The notes: generated by a model not told the origin, from the letters alone. A stretch of DNA of 32,753 nucleotides from Nocardia kruczakiae NBRC 101016 (GCF_001612965.1 NZ_BDBL01000067.1:1-32753); one strand, 5' to 3'. Shown: positions 16,486 to 24,265, numbered from the stretch's first letter. Made by a program: numbers and translations.

Positions 16486-16674
16486 ATGACTGCTGGTTCC
16501 GGAACGCCGATGTGGGTCCGTGGACTCCGCGTGGTGTCGGTGCTGCTGGGCATTGCCGCACTGGTGCGCGAGGGTGTGCACGCGGTAGCGACGACCGCGT
16601 CGAACACACTGCGCCGGCCGGTGGCGGCGGAGCCCGCGACGAGGCAGCGCACCTCGCCGATCGCATCGGCCTAG
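16486..16674 (+). pseudogene. Truncated copy of the neighbouring Pr6Pr-type membrane gene
   Basis: Seen: a 62-codon frame starting MTAGSGTPMWVRGLRVVSV. Its first ~25 residues align without gaps with the start of the intact gene at 16794: AGSGTPMWVRGLRVVSVLLG against ARAGTPIWIRILRIVVGALG. After 'GIAALV' the similarity stops, and the remaining ~35 residues (REGVHAVATTASNTLRR onward) are polar and lack the family's NYLSYFTIESN motif in any frame. Inferred: a partial tandem duplication that has decayed, or a very small protein with one membrane helix that may still be made. No good ribosome site is visible before the ATG. I favour a remnant. Confidence 0.55.
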
Positions 16675-16793
16675 GCCCGGAGAACTTTCCGTGCCACCGG
16701 ATGACGCCGGTGGCCCAGGCCGTCGTCTGCCCGCAGCCCTGGTGCCGGTGGTGAAATCACCTCCCGGTCCGACCGGTATGCGAGGATCGAACG

Positions 16794-17426
16794 ATGATGG
16801 CCCGCGCGGGGACGCCGATCTGGATCCGGATCCTGCGGATCGTCGTCGGTGCACTGGGAATTGTTGCGCTGCTGTGGATTCCGCTGCGCGCCCACGGCTC
16901 GCCGGGCTTCTCCCTCGGTAACTACCTCAGCTACTTCACCATCGAATCCAATCTCGCCGGCGTGCTCGTTCTGCTGGGCGGCGGCCTGCTGGACCCGGCC
17001 GCGCGGCGCTGGCAGGTGGTGCGCGGCGCGGCCACGCTGTACCTGCTGATCACGGCGGTGATCTACGCGGTGCTGCTGGCGAACATCGATGTGATGCTCA
17101 CCGACAAGTGGATCAACGACATTCTCCATCGGGTGCTGCCGATCGTGGTCGTCGCCGACTGGATTCTGGTGTCGGCGCGGCTGCGGGTCTCGGCGGCGCT
17201 CATCGGCGGGTGGCTGATCTATCCGATCCTCTACTGCGGCTACAGCCTGATTCGCGGCGAGATCGTGGACTGGTATCCGTACCCGTTCCTGGATCCGCGC
17301 GTGCAGGGCTATCCGTCGCTGCTGATCGGGGTGGTGATGCTGGCCGCGGTGATCACGCTGCTGGCGATCGCGGTGGCGTGGCTGGGGTCGCTGCACCACC
17401 GTCGCGATGCTCCCGTCCCGGTCTGA
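16794..17426 (+). CDS. Pr6Pr-family multi-pass membrane protein
   Basis: Seen: 210 residues with about six membrane helices and almost no soluble loops. Family signatures are NYLSYFTIESNLAGVLVLL near residues 43-61, an 'ILHRVLPIVVVADWIL' segment near 104-119, and a Tyr/Pro-rich stretch (VDWYPYPFLDP) before the last helix. Known: this actinobacterial family (Pr6Pr / FAR-17a-like) has no established function. Start: two adjacent ATGs at 16794 and 16797; GCGAGGATCG lies upstream, and either could be used. The 5' end is duplicated just upstream (16486-16674). Confidence 0.8.
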   Translation: MMARAGTPIWIRILRIVVGALGIVALLWIPLRAHGSPGFSLGNYLSYFTIESNLAGVLVLLGGGLLDPAARRWQVVRGAATLYLLITAVIYAVLLANIDVMLTDKWINDILHRVLPIVVVADWILVSARLRVSAALIGGWLIYPILYCGYSLIRGEIVDWYPYPFLDPRVQGYPSLLIGVVMLAAVITLLAIAVAWLGSLHHRRDAPVPV

Positions 17427-17552
17427 CCCGCGGTTGCCGGTGGATTGCGCGTGCGCGACGACCGGGCCTGCTCGGGCGCGGCGCGGGTAGTCTGGCGGCG
17501 CAGGCGATCGGGCAGGCCCATCGCCACCGGATGACGGGAAGAGGAGCCGAGC

Positions 17553-18776
17553 ATGGGTTCGCTGTGGCACGGGTTCGCGGATATGGGCGCGGTGGAGCGC
17601 GACGGCGCCTTCGTGGTCGCCCGCGGTGAGGGCGCCTACATCTGGGACGAGGCCGGGCGACGCTACCTCGATGCGACGGCGGGGCTGTGGTTCACCAACG
17701 TCGGTCACGGCCGCCGCGAGATCGCCGATGCGGTCGCGGCGCAATTGTCGACGCTGGCACACTATTCGAACTTCGGCGACCTGACCTCGCCGGTGACCCA
17801 ACGGCTGGCCGAGCGGTTGTCGGAGCTGGCGCCGGTGCCGGGCAGCAAGATCATGTTCACCTCCGGTGGGTCGGATTCGGTCGACACCGCCGCGAAACTC
17901 GCCCGCCGGTTCTGGCGTGAACAGGGCCGTCCGGACAAGACGCTGCTGGTCGGCCGCCGGCTGGCCTATCACGGAATGCACGTTGCCGGAACGGCGCTGG
18001 CCGGCATCGAGGTCAATCACGAGGGCTACGGCGAGCTGATGGCCGATACCCGCACGGTGGAATTCGACCAGGCGCAAGCGCTGCGGGCACTGATCGACGA
18101 GGTGGGCGCCGACCGTATCGCGGCGTTCTTCTGCGAGCCGATCATCGGGGCGGGCGGGGTGTATCTGCCGCCGGAGGGTTATCTCACCGAGGTCCGCCGC
18201 CTCTGCCGCGACAACGACATCCTGTTCGTCGCCGACGAGGTCGTCACCGGCTTCGGGCGGATCGGCGGATCCTGGTTCGCCTCCACCCGATTCGGGCTCG
18301 AACCGGATCTGATGACTACCGCGAAGGGCCTGACCTCCGGCTATCTGCCGATGGGCGCGGTCTTCGTGGCGCCGCGGGTGGCCGAACCGTTCTTCGGTGG
18401 CGGCGTGTGGTTCCGGCACGGCTACACCTATGGCGGCCACGCCGGATCGGCCGCCGCCGCGATGGCCAACCTCGACATCATCGAACGCGAACATCTGCTC
18501 GACGCCAGCAAGAACATCGAATCGCTGCTGCACGAACACCTCGCGTCGCTGACCGGACATCCCCGCGTGGCGCAGGTACGCAGTGGGCTGGGCGCGGTGG
18601 CCGGGGTCCAGCTCGCCGATCCGTCCGAGGGTCCGGCCATGGTGAAAGCGTTACGCGCCGAAGGGGTTTCCACCCGCTCGGCCGGGCAGGGCGCGCTGCA
18701 GATCTCGCCGGCATTCGTCATCACCGACGAGCAGATCGCCGAGCTGGCGGCGGCGATAGGCCGCGCGCTGGGCTGA
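17553..18776 (+). CDS. Class III PLP-dependent aminotransferase
   Basis: Seen: 407 residues. The fold-type I motifs are complete: FTSGGSDSVDTAAKLAR (phosphate binding), VADEVVTGFGR with Asp228 facing the pyridine nitrogen, and the PLP lysine Lys258 in TTAKGLTSGYLPMG. The N-terminal LDATAGLWFTNVGHGR is typical of omega-amino-acid:pyruvate transaminases. Known: this subgroup moves amino groups from omega-amines (beta-alanine, GABA, putrescine and similar) to pyruvate or 2-oxoglutarate. The substrate cannot be fixed from motifs. Start: ATG 17553 with GAAGAGGAG at 17537-17545. A TAGTCT hexamer at 17488-17493 may be its -10. A polyamine operon lies 5.5 kb away on the other strand, so a diamine substrate is possible but unproven. 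Confidence 0.88.
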   Translation: MGSLWHGFADMGAVERDGAFVVARGEGAYIWDEAGRRYLDATAGLWFTNVGHGRREIADAVAAQLSTLAHYSNFGDLTSPVTQRLAERLSELAPVPGSKIMFTSGGSDSVDTAAKLARRFWREQGRPDKTLLVGRRLAYHGMHVAGTALAGIEVNHEGYGELMADTRTVEFDQAQALRALIDEVGADRIAAFFCEPIIGAGGVYLPPEGYLTEVRRLCRDNDILFVADEVVTGFGRIGGSWFASTRFGLEPDLMTTAKGLTSGYLPMGAVFVAPRVAEPFFGGGVWFRHGYTYGGHAGSAAAAMANLDIIEREHLLDASKNIESLLHEHLASLTGHPRVAQVRSGLGAVAGVQLADPSEGPAMVKALRAEGVSTRSAGQGALQISPAFVITDEQIAELAAAIGRALG

Positions 18777-18902
18777 GTTCGCGCTCTGCCCGTCAGCTGC
18801 CTCTTCGGTGCCCCCAGCCGCCCGACGAGCGGTGCACGATGCCTCGCCGTGCGAGCATGGTGTGCGAAGGCGGACACGCCGCGCGTCGGAAGGTGGTGGG
18901 GT

Positions 18903-19553
18903 GTGGGCTCTTTCGTGACCGAGCACGAGGTGTTGCGCTGGGGCGTGATCGTGGCGTTCGTCGCCGCGGCGGGCATCGTGCTCGTACGGCACGTGGCGGT
19001 GCCGGTGGCGCCGGGAGATTCGGGTGGATCACGGCCGGGGACGTGGCCGATCGGCGCCGACGAGCACGAATCCGATGCGGCTCATCTCCTGATGTGCCTG
19101 GTCATGCTCGCGATGTTGCTGTTCCCCGCGGCGGCCGCGCCCGATGCGATTCGCGGGGTGCTCATCGCCATGATCGTCGTGTACGCGGGGCTGTCGATCG
19201 TGCGCATCGCGCACTGGCGGGCGACATCCGGGGACGGCGGCGCCGAATTCCGCCTCCCGGCGGTGGTCTACCACCTGGTCGCGGCGGCGGCGATGCTGTG
19301 GGTGATGGCCGGGCACCACCACGGTATGGGGCATGCGCAGATGCGTGGTGCGGGTGGCCCGCCGGTCGTGCCCGTGGCGGTCGCGGCCGCCCTGTTCACG
19401 CTCGACGGTCTCCTGCTACTGTTCCCGCGAACGAGAACCGTGCTGCGGCACAGTATTTCGCATCCGGCCGGCACGCCGGGCGCGATCGGCGTCGTTCCGC
19501 ACGTGGTGATGGACCTCGGGACCGCGTACATGTTGATCGCCGCCGTCGCCTGA
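18903..19553 (+). CDS. DUF5134-like multi-pass membrane protein
   Basis: Seen: about 216 residues with six or so membrane helices. The HLLMCLVMLAMLLFP helix is preceded by DEHESDAA, and a histidine/methionine-rich loop (MAGHHHGMGHAQM) lies midway. The C-terminal helix reads HVVMDLGTAYMLI. Known: actinobacterial DUF5134 proteins are membrane proteins with conserved His and Met residues and no proven function. Inferred: the His/Met pattern could bind copper or another metal. Start: GTG 18903 with GGAAGG at 18888-18893, nine bases away; GTG 18915 is an alternative. The gene converges on the PhzF-like gene, 10 bp apart. Confidence 0.68.
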   Translation: MGSFVTEHEVLRWGVIVAFVAAAGIVLVRHVAVPVAPGDSGGSRPGTWPIGADEHESDAAHLLMCLVMLAMLLFPAAAAPDAIRGVLIAMIVVYAGLSIVRIAHWRATSGDGGAEFRLPAVVYHLVAAAAMLWVMAGHHHGMGHAQMRGAGGPPVVPVAVAAALFTLDGLLLLFPRTRTVLRHSISHPAGTPGAIGVVPHVVMDLGTAYMLIAAVA

Positions 19554-19563
19554 GCCCGTCTCC

Positions 19564-20259
19564 TCAGAGGAGCACGGGGTGGTCGGCCACGACGCGCCCG
19601 CCCAGGCGCACCCAGCCGTCGGAATCCCATTCGGTGAACAGTTGCGAGCCCGCGCCCTGGGTGATGATCAGACTGCGGCGCAACTTCGCGGTGAGTGCGA
19701 TCGCGGCCGCGCCCGTCGCCTCGTCCTCGGCGATTCCCAAGGCGGGAGCGAACATTCGCGCATGCACGGCACCGCGCGCCTCGTTCGTCCAGGCCCATAC
19801 GTAGTGCTGGCCGTCGGTGAAGTGGCGGGGGTCGACCGTGTCGAGGAAGGCGGCATCGGAGAATTCGTCGAACGTGAATTCGGGCGCCCACTCGGCGCGG
19901 GCGCGGATCCAGACCAGTCCGTCGTCGAGCATCTGGATTTCGACAGGACCGGCGGGGACATCGATGATCTTCACCGGATGCCCCTGATCGGCCAGCCACC
20001 ACGCCGCTCCGACCGTCGGATGCCCTGCGAACGGCAGCTCCCGCGCGGGGGTGTAGATGCGCATCCGCGTGCGGCCGGATACCGGATCGTCGAGGACCAC
20101 CGTCTCGCTGTGACCGATCCGGGCCGCCAGTAATTGGTGATCGACCTCGGTCACCGCGTCCGCGCGCACGATGCCCAGTGGGTTACCGAGCCGGCCGGTG
20201 ACGTCGGTGAAGACCCGAACCACCTCGACCTGCGTGCCGTCGCTTTCCCATTGGCTCAT
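19564..20259 (-). CDS. PhzF-family isomerase-like protein
   Basis: Seen: 231 residues in two similar alpha/beta halves. The catalytic-type glutamate is Glu52 in GHSETVV, and the conserved ELPFAGHPTVGAAWWL and EDEATGAAAIAL segments line the cleft between halves. Known: PhzF isomerises a dihydroxyanthranilate intermediate in phenazine synthesis; most family members outside phenazine clusters have unknown substrates. No phenazine gene is nearby. The protein is shorter than typical members (260-300), with a compact middle. Start: ATG 20259 (MSQWESDGTQVEVVRVF); the open extension to 20418 runs back through the ahpCD terminator and into ahpD, so it is rejected. Confidence 0.88.
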   Translation of the reverse strand: MSQWESDGTQVEVVRVFTDVTGRLGNPLGIVRADAVTEVDHQLLAARIGHSETVVLDDPVSGRTRMRIYTPARELPFAGHPTVGAAWWLADQGHPVKIIDVPAGPVEIQMLDDGLVWIRARAEWAPEFTFDEFSDAAFLDTVDPRHFTDGQHYVWAWTNEARGAVHARMFAPALGIAEDEATGAAAIALTAKLRRSLIITQGAGSQLFTEWDSDGWVRLGGRVVADHPVLL

Positions 20260-20288
20260 GCTGTCCCAGCGTACCCGTAGCAACACGT

Positions 20289-20325
20289 ACGAGGCCCCGT
20301 CCCGATGGACGGGACGGGGCCTCGT
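20289..20325 (-). terminator. Terminator of the ahpC-ahpD operon
   Basis: ACGAGGCCCCGTCCCG (20289-20304) and CGGGACGGGGCCTCGT (20310-20325) form a perfect 16-bp stem with a 5-base loop. It lies 19 bases past the ahpD stop. There is no T-run, in keeping with actinobacterial terminators. Confidence 0.88.
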
Positions 20326-20344
20326 GAGAGACGCGTTTCGAGTG

Positions 20345-20884
20345 TCAGACCGCGGCGGCGGCCAGTGTCTCGCTGGCCTGCACGGCCTGGCCGACGCCGG
20401 CGACGATCGCGGCGACACGCAGCGCCTCGAAGATCACCTCACGTGATACGCCGGCCTCGCGCAGGGTGTGCTCGTGGGCCTCCAGGCAGTGCTGGCAGCC
20501 GTTGATCGACGACACCGCGAACGACCACAGCTCGAAATCGGCCTTGTCGACGCCCGGATTGCCGATGATCTGCATGCGCAGTCCGGCCCGCAGGTCGTCG
20601 TAGCGACCCTCGAGGAACGCCCGGCCCCGGTAGAACACGTTGTTCATACCCATGATCGAGGCCGCGCCCAGTGCCGCGTTGTAGGCCTCCGCGGACAGGG
20701 TGTCGGCGGCCTCCTCGCCGATCTCGCGCAGGGTGGTGGCCGACCGGGTGGCGGCCGCCGCGGCGAGCAGGGTGCCCCACAGCTGCTGTTCGTTCAGCAC
20801 GGTCGACCGCGCGATGGACGACAGGTTGAGCTTGAGGTCCTTGGCGTATTCGGGAAGCGAATTCTTCAGGTTTTCAACAGACAC
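20345..20884 (-). CDS. ahpD: AhpD, alkyl hydroperoxidase / AhpC reductant
   Basis: Seen: 179 residues, all helical. The CxxC active site is Cys130/Cys133 in NGCQHCLEAHEH, with the supporting Glu118 and His137 at the same numbers as in Mycobacterium tuberculosis AhpD. Known: AhpD links lipoamide-bearing dehydrogenase components to AhpC and has weak peroxidase activity itself. Start: GTG 20884 with AAGGAAG about 11 bases upstream. It follows ahpC by 24 bp on the same strand, so the two are one operon under OxyR. A strong hairpin ends the operon. Confidence 0.97.
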   Translation of the reverse strand: MSVENLKNSLPEYAKDLKLNLSSIARSTVLNEQQLWGTLLAAAAATRSATTLREIGEEAADTLSAEAYNAALGAASIMGMNNVFYRGRAFLEGRYDDLRAGLRMQIIGNPGVDKADFELWSFAVSSINGCQHCLEAHEHTLREAGVSREVIFEALRVAAIVAGVGQAVQASETLAAAAV

Positions 20885-20908
20885 GGGCAGGCACTTCCTT
20901 TTCGGTGA

Positions 20909-21496
20909 TCAGACGCTCGCGGACAGCAGTTCACCGGCGTCGATGGTCGGGTCGCCCTTCTTCCAGTTGCAGGCGCACAGCTCGTCGGACTGCAGGGCGT
21001 CGAGCACGCGCAGCACCTCGTCGACGTTGCGGCCGACCGAACCGGCGGTCACGGAGACGAACTGGACCTCGTTGTTCGGGTCGACGATGAAGGTCGCGCG
21101 ATCGGCGACACCGTCGGCGTTCAGCACGCCGGTCGCGGTGACGAGCTCACGCTTGAGGTCGCTCAGCATCGGGAAGGGGAGGGTCTTGAGATCCTCGTGC
21201 TGGGCGCGCCACTGGAAGTGCACGAACTCGTTGTCGACCGACACACCCAGGACCTGGGCGTCGCGGTCGGCGAACTCCTCGTTCAGCTTGCCGAAGGCGG
21301 CGATCTCGGTCGGGCACACGAAGGTGAAGTCCTTCGGCCAGAAGAAGACGATGCGCCACTTACCGGCGTAGTCGTCACTCGAGACCTGGGTGAAGTAGTC
21401 GTCGGGCTGCTGCGCGTTCACCTTCGACAGGTCACCGCCGATGACCGCCGTCAGGTTGTAGGCGGGGAACTGGTCGCCGATGGTCAGCAGAGCCAT
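20909..21496 (-). CDS. ahpC: AhpC, alkyl hydroperoxide reductase peroxiredoxin
   Basis: Seen: 195 residues. The peroxidatic cysteine is Cys61 in FTFVCPTE. Two C-terminal cysteines, Cys174 and Cys176 in DELCACNW, match the three-cysteine mycobacterial type. Known: AhpC reduces peroxides and peroxynitrite and is recycled by AhpD. Start: ATG 21496 with a clear AAGGAG seven bases upstream; an open extension to 21565 is non-conserved. Regulation: a promoter at 21587-21615 and an OxyR-type dyad at 21620-21639 lie upstream. Confidence 0.98.
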   Translation of the reverse strand: MALLTIGDQFPAYNLTAVIGGDLSKVNAQQPDDYFTQVSSDDYAGKWRIVFFWPKDFTFVCPTEIAAFGKLNEEFADRDAQVLGVSVDNEFVHFQWRAQHEDLKTLPFPMLSDLKRELVTATGVLNADGVADRATFIVDPNNEVQFVSVTAGSVGRNVDEVLRVLDALQSDELCACNWKKGDPTIDAGELLSASV

Positions 21497-21586
21497 GTTG
21501 TCTCCTTTTGTCGTAGAGGGACTCGTCGTGGGACGCGGGTGACGGGTCGCCCTTGTGCGGGACACCGTCGAAGCATTTCGTTGTCG

Positions 21587-21615
21587 ATCATGCCCAAAAC
21601 CCAGTAAAAGGTAAA
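21587..21615 (-). promoter_or_regulatory. ahpC promoter
   Basis: On the minus strand TTTACC (21615-21610) and CATGAT (21592-21587) form a -35/-10 pair exactly 17 bases apart, each matching 4 of 6 consensus positions. This weak promoter would need activation, which fits OxyR bound immediately upstream at 21620-21639. Transcription would start near 21580. Confidence 0.6.
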
Positions 21616-21619
21616 GGTG

Positions 21620-21639
21620 ATCAGTTGCACTATACTGAT
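21620..21639. promoter_or_regulatory. Candidate OxyR operator between ahpC and oxyR
   Basis: ATCAGT-TGCACTAT-ACTGAT is a 6-bp inverted repeat that contains the LysR-type T-N11-A pattern. It ends five bases from the ahpC -35, the normal activating position, and it overlaps the presumed oxyR -10 (TATACT, 21631-21636), the normal autorepressing position. Confidence 0.65.
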
Positions 21640-21643
21640 AGGC

Positions 21644-22552
21644 GTGACTGATCAGACTTATCAGCCCACCCTGTCACAGCTGCGTGCGTTCGTGGCGATT
21701 GCGGAATATCGCCACTTCGGGACCGCCGCGGCTCACCTGAATGTGAGCCAACCCACGTTATCGCAGGCGCTGGCATCACTGGAAAACGGACTGGGCCTGC
21801 AGCTGATCGAGCGCAGCACCCGCCGGGTGCTGGTGACCGCTGCGGGGAAAAGGCTGCTACCGCAGGCGATGGCGACCCTCGAGGCCGCCGACCGTTTCGT
21901 CGCCACCGCGGCCGGCGACGGCCTCGGCGGCACCCTGCGCATGGGCATCATCCCCACCGTCGCGCCCTATGTGCTGCCGACATTGCTGCCGGAGCTGCGC
22001 CGGCGGCTGCCCGCTCTGGTGCCGCACGTCATCGAGGATCAGACCGCGCGGCTGCTCGACGGGCTGCGCAGCGGCGTCCTCGACGTCGCGATGATGGCAT
22101 TGCCGTCCGAGGCCACCGGCATGGTCGAAATCCCGCTCTACACCGAGGAATTCGTGCTGGTCACGCCCCTCGGGCACGCATTGGCCGGGCGGAGCGACAT
22201 CGCACCCGCGGCGTTGGACGAGCTGCCGCTGCTGTTGCTCGACGAGGGGCACTGCCTGCGGGATCAGACGCTGGATCTGTGCCGGTCCCAGGACGTGCGT
22301 CCGGGACCGGTCGGCGATACCCGCGCGGCCTCGCTGACGACGGTGGTGCAGTGTGTGGGTGGAGGGCTCGGGGTGACGCTGATTCCCGAGATGGCCGTGG
22401 CGGCCGAAACCTCCCGTGGCACATTGGATATCGCCCGTTTCGCGGCGCCGGCGCCGGGGCGCACCCTCGGCCTGGTGTTCCGGGGATCGACGGCGCGCGT
22501 GGAGGACTACGAACAGCTGGCGGAAATCATTCGGGCACAACGCCCGATATGA
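21644..22552 (+). CDS. oxyR: OxyR, hydrogen-peroxide-sensing LysR-type regulator
   Basis: Seen: 302 residues. The N-terminal helix-turn-helix is FGTAAAHLNVSQPTLSQALASLE. The effector domain keeps the two sensor cysteines, Cys204 and Cys213 (EGHCLRDQTLDLC), with the nine-residue spacing of Escherichia coli Cys199/Cys208. Known: a disulfide between them activates transcription of antioxidant genes such as ahpC. The gene is intact, unlike the decayed oxyR of Mycobacterium tuberculosis. Start: GTG 21644 has no ribosome site. A TATACT hexamer at 21631-21636 would place the transcript start at or next to the GTG, suggesting a leaderless mRNA. Divergent from ahpCD. Confidence 0.95.
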   Translation: MTDQTYQPTLSQLRAFVAIAEYRHFGTAAAHLNVSQPTLSQALASLENGLGLQLIERSTRRVLVTAAGKRLLPQAMATLEAADRFVATAAGDGLGGTLRMGIIPTVAPYVLPTLLPELRRRLPALVPHVIEDQTARLLDGLRSGVLDVAMMALPSEATGMVEIPLYTEEFVLVTPLGHALAGRSDIAPAALDELPLLLLDEGHCLRDQTLDLCRSQDVRPGPVGDTRAASLTTVVQCVGGGLGVTLIPEMAVAAETSRGTLDIARFAAPAPGRTLGLVFRGSTARVEDYEQLAEIIRAQRPI

Positions 22553-22588
22553 GAAAGTCCATGGTCTCCCATCCCGATTGACCGGCCG

Positions 22589-23407
22589 GTGAGCGTCTGG
22601 AACGCTCGTCGCGTGCGGATTCATCACCTCAACTGCGGCACCATGGCCATGGGCATGGTGGACCACTGCCTGCTCATCGAGACCAGGACCGGGTTGGTGC
22701 TGGTGGATACCGGATTCGGGCTCGACAGCGTGCGCGATCCCGGCCGCTTCGTCGGCCCCGGCCGCTTTCTGCTGGGCATCCGGCCCGCCGAGCATCACAC
22801 CGCCATCCGGCAGATCCAGGCGCTGGGCTACGACCCCGCCGATGTGCGCCACATCATCCTCACCCATCTCGATCTCGACCACGCCGCCGGACTGGCGGAT
22901 TTCCCGGAGGCCACGATTCACGTGCACGGGCCCGAATTTCGCGCGGCGACCGCCGGCCGGACGCTGTCGGAGCGGCTGCGCTACCGCGCGGCCCAGTGGT
23001 CGCACGGCCCGCGCTGGATGGTCAACGAACTCGACGGCACCGACGAGTGGTTCGGTTTCCGCGCGGTCCGCGACCTGCCGGGACTGCCGCCGGAAATCCT
23101 GGTCGTCCCGTTGCCCGGTCACACGCGCGGGCACGTCGGGGTCGCCGTCGACACGGGGTCGGGCTGGCTGCTGCACGCCGGTGACGCGTTCTACGTCGCG
23201 AGCGAGATCGACCCGGCCGGGCCCAAGACGCCGCTGTTCTGGTGGTCGTTCGAACTCGGCTCGATCGTGCGCGGCGCGTACCTGGAGAACCGCCGGCGAC
23301 TGGTGGAACTGGGCCGTGCGCACGGCACTGCGATCACCATCGTCAACTCCCACGACGCGGACCTGTTCGCACGGGTCACCGGAAATTCGGTGCGGCCCGT
23401 CGGATAA
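22589..23407 (+). CDS. Metallo-beta-lactamase-fold hydrolase with an HxDxDH motif
   Basis: Seen: 272 residues of the MBL fold. The metal motif reads His93-x-Asp95-x-Asp97-His98 in THLDLDHAAG, where the classic HxHxDH has Asp in place of the second His. Downstream ligands are present: the His of PLPGHTRGH, the Asp of LHAGDAF, and a His in VNSHDADLF. Known: members hydrolyse lactones, thioesters or nucleotides. The fold and His positions recall the lactonase (AiiA/AttM) branch, but no substrate can be assigned. Start: GTG 22589, 36 bases after the oxyR stop; the ribosome site is weak. It may be read through from oxyR. Confidence 0.85.
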   Translation: MSVWNARRVRIHHLNCGTMAMGMVDHCLLIETRTGLVLVDTGFGLDSVRDPGRFVGPGRFLLGIRPAEHHTAIRQIQALGYDPADVRHIILTHLDLDHAAGLADFPEATIHVHGPEFRAATAGRTLSERLRYRAAQWSHGPRWMVNELDGTDEWFGFRAVRDLPGLPPEILVVPLPGHTRGHVGVAVDTGSGWLLHAGDAFYVASEIDPAGPKTPLFWWSFELGSIVRGAYLENRRRLVELGRAHGTAITIVNSHDADLFARVTGNSVRPVG

Positions 23408-23498
23408 GCCTGCGCGAGCCATCGCCGCACCTCTGGCGGAAGCAAGGATTTCTCGTTCGGCGACTTCTCGGCAACCCGTGACCAGCGGGGATTCACGC

Positions 23499-23514
23499 TG
23501 TGATGTAGGTCATG
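23499..23514 (+). promoter_or_regulatory. Candidate CRP/GlxR-type site
   Basis: TGTGATGTAGGTCATG matches TGTGA-N2-TA-N2-TCACA at 10 of 12 fixed positions; only the last two bases differ. It lies 142 bases ahead of the gamma-glutamylcyclotransferase-like gene in a 248-base gap that otherwise shows nothing I can name. A site like this would bind a cAMP receptor protein. Confidence 0.4.
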
Positions 23515-23655
23515 TTTACCCGGTGTGAGTCGCCGCACGCGCATTCGGCACAGTGGAGGGATGCGAAACGGGTGTGCGAGCAGGAACGGATGGTTCGACG
23601 TAACGACGGATAGGCGCCCGGAGGACGGCGCCGGAGCTGCCGGGCGGGTGATCCG

Positions 23656-24108
23656 ATGACCGCGGCGAAGAAGCCCGCGCCGCAACGCCGCGCGCGACCC
23701 GACGATCCCGGTCCGGACCTGTTCGCCTACGGCACCCTGCAATTCGGCCCCGTGCTCGAGGTGCTGCTGGGCCGCACTCCCGACATGGATGTCGCGGTCG
23801 CGCGGGGCTGGCGGGTCGCGGCCCTGCCACAGCGACTGTATCCGGGACTGGTGGCCGAGCCCGGGCGGATGGCGGGCGGGCTGGTCCTGCGCGGGCTGAC
23901 CGCGGCCGACTGGCGGATCATCGAGGCCTTCGAGGATCCGGAATACGATCTGCGCCCGATCGAGCTGATCGGATGCGAGGAGCCCGTGCGGACCTTCGTC
24001 TGGTCGTCGGCGGTCACGGGCAACGACTGGCTGCCCGAAGTGTTCGTCTCCCATCACCTCGACCGCTATGTCGAGCGCACGGCCCAGTGGCGACAGGAGC
24101 GCGCCTGA
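23656..24108 (+). CDS. Gamma-glutamylcyclotransferase (AIG2)-like protein
   Basis: Seen: 150 residues. The substrate-loop motif FAYGTLQ is at 23-29, and the probable catalytic glutamate is in EAFEDPEYDLRP near residue 93. The first 20 residues are basic and Pro-rich, outside the fold. Known: the fold releases 5-oxoproline from gamma-glutamyl peptides or amines; many bacterial members have unknown substrates. Start: ATG 23656 with a GGGCGGGTG stretch upstream. It converges on the polyamine operon, and the two are separated by a strong bidirectional hairpin. Confidence 0.85.
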   Translation: MTAAKKPAPQRRARPDDPGPDLFAYGTLQFGPVLEVLLGRTPDMDVAVARGWRVAALPQRLYPGLVAEPGRMAGGLVLRGLTAADWRIIEAFEDPEYDLRPIELIGCEEPVRTFVWSSAVTGNDWLPEVFVSHHLDRYVERTAQWRQERA

Positions 24109-24179
24109 GCGTCGGTGGACGGCCACCGCCCGCGAGAGCTGCGGGTGGGCGTGCACGGCCGGCGCGGCTACCGAGACGC

Positions 24180-24211
24180 GGACCGCCCGGGACGATTGTC
24201 CCGGGCGGTCC
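24180..24211. terminator. Bidirectional terminator between convergent genes
   Basis: GGACCGCCCGGGAC-GATT-GTCCCGGGCGGTCC is a perfect 14-bp stem with a 4-base loop. Rightward it is followed by TTCTCGT, a weak T-tract. It sits between the cyclotransferase-like stop (24108) and the aminopropyltransferase stop (24266) and can serve both. Confidence 0.9.
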
Positions 24212-24265
24212 TTCTCGTATTCGCTTGCCGCGCAAGGCGATCCCGCCCCGCGAATGCCGGCAGTA

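Noticed and set aside
16348..16854. Upstream extension of the hrpA frame by 169 codons
   Set aside because: The added sequence is Arg/Gly/Pro-rich, overlaps the Pr6Pr remnant and the start of the intact gene, and lacks helicase similarity. ATG 16347 is the sensible start.
20260..20418. N-terminal extension of the PhzF-like protein
   Set aside because: It would run through the strong ahpCD terminator hairpin and into ahpD, and it begins outside the conserved fold.
23408..23655. A possible SAM-type riboswitch suggested by a CGGCAACCC motif
   Set aside because: The rest of the SAM-I or SAM-IV core (the paired GGTG...CC elements) is missing on both strands.
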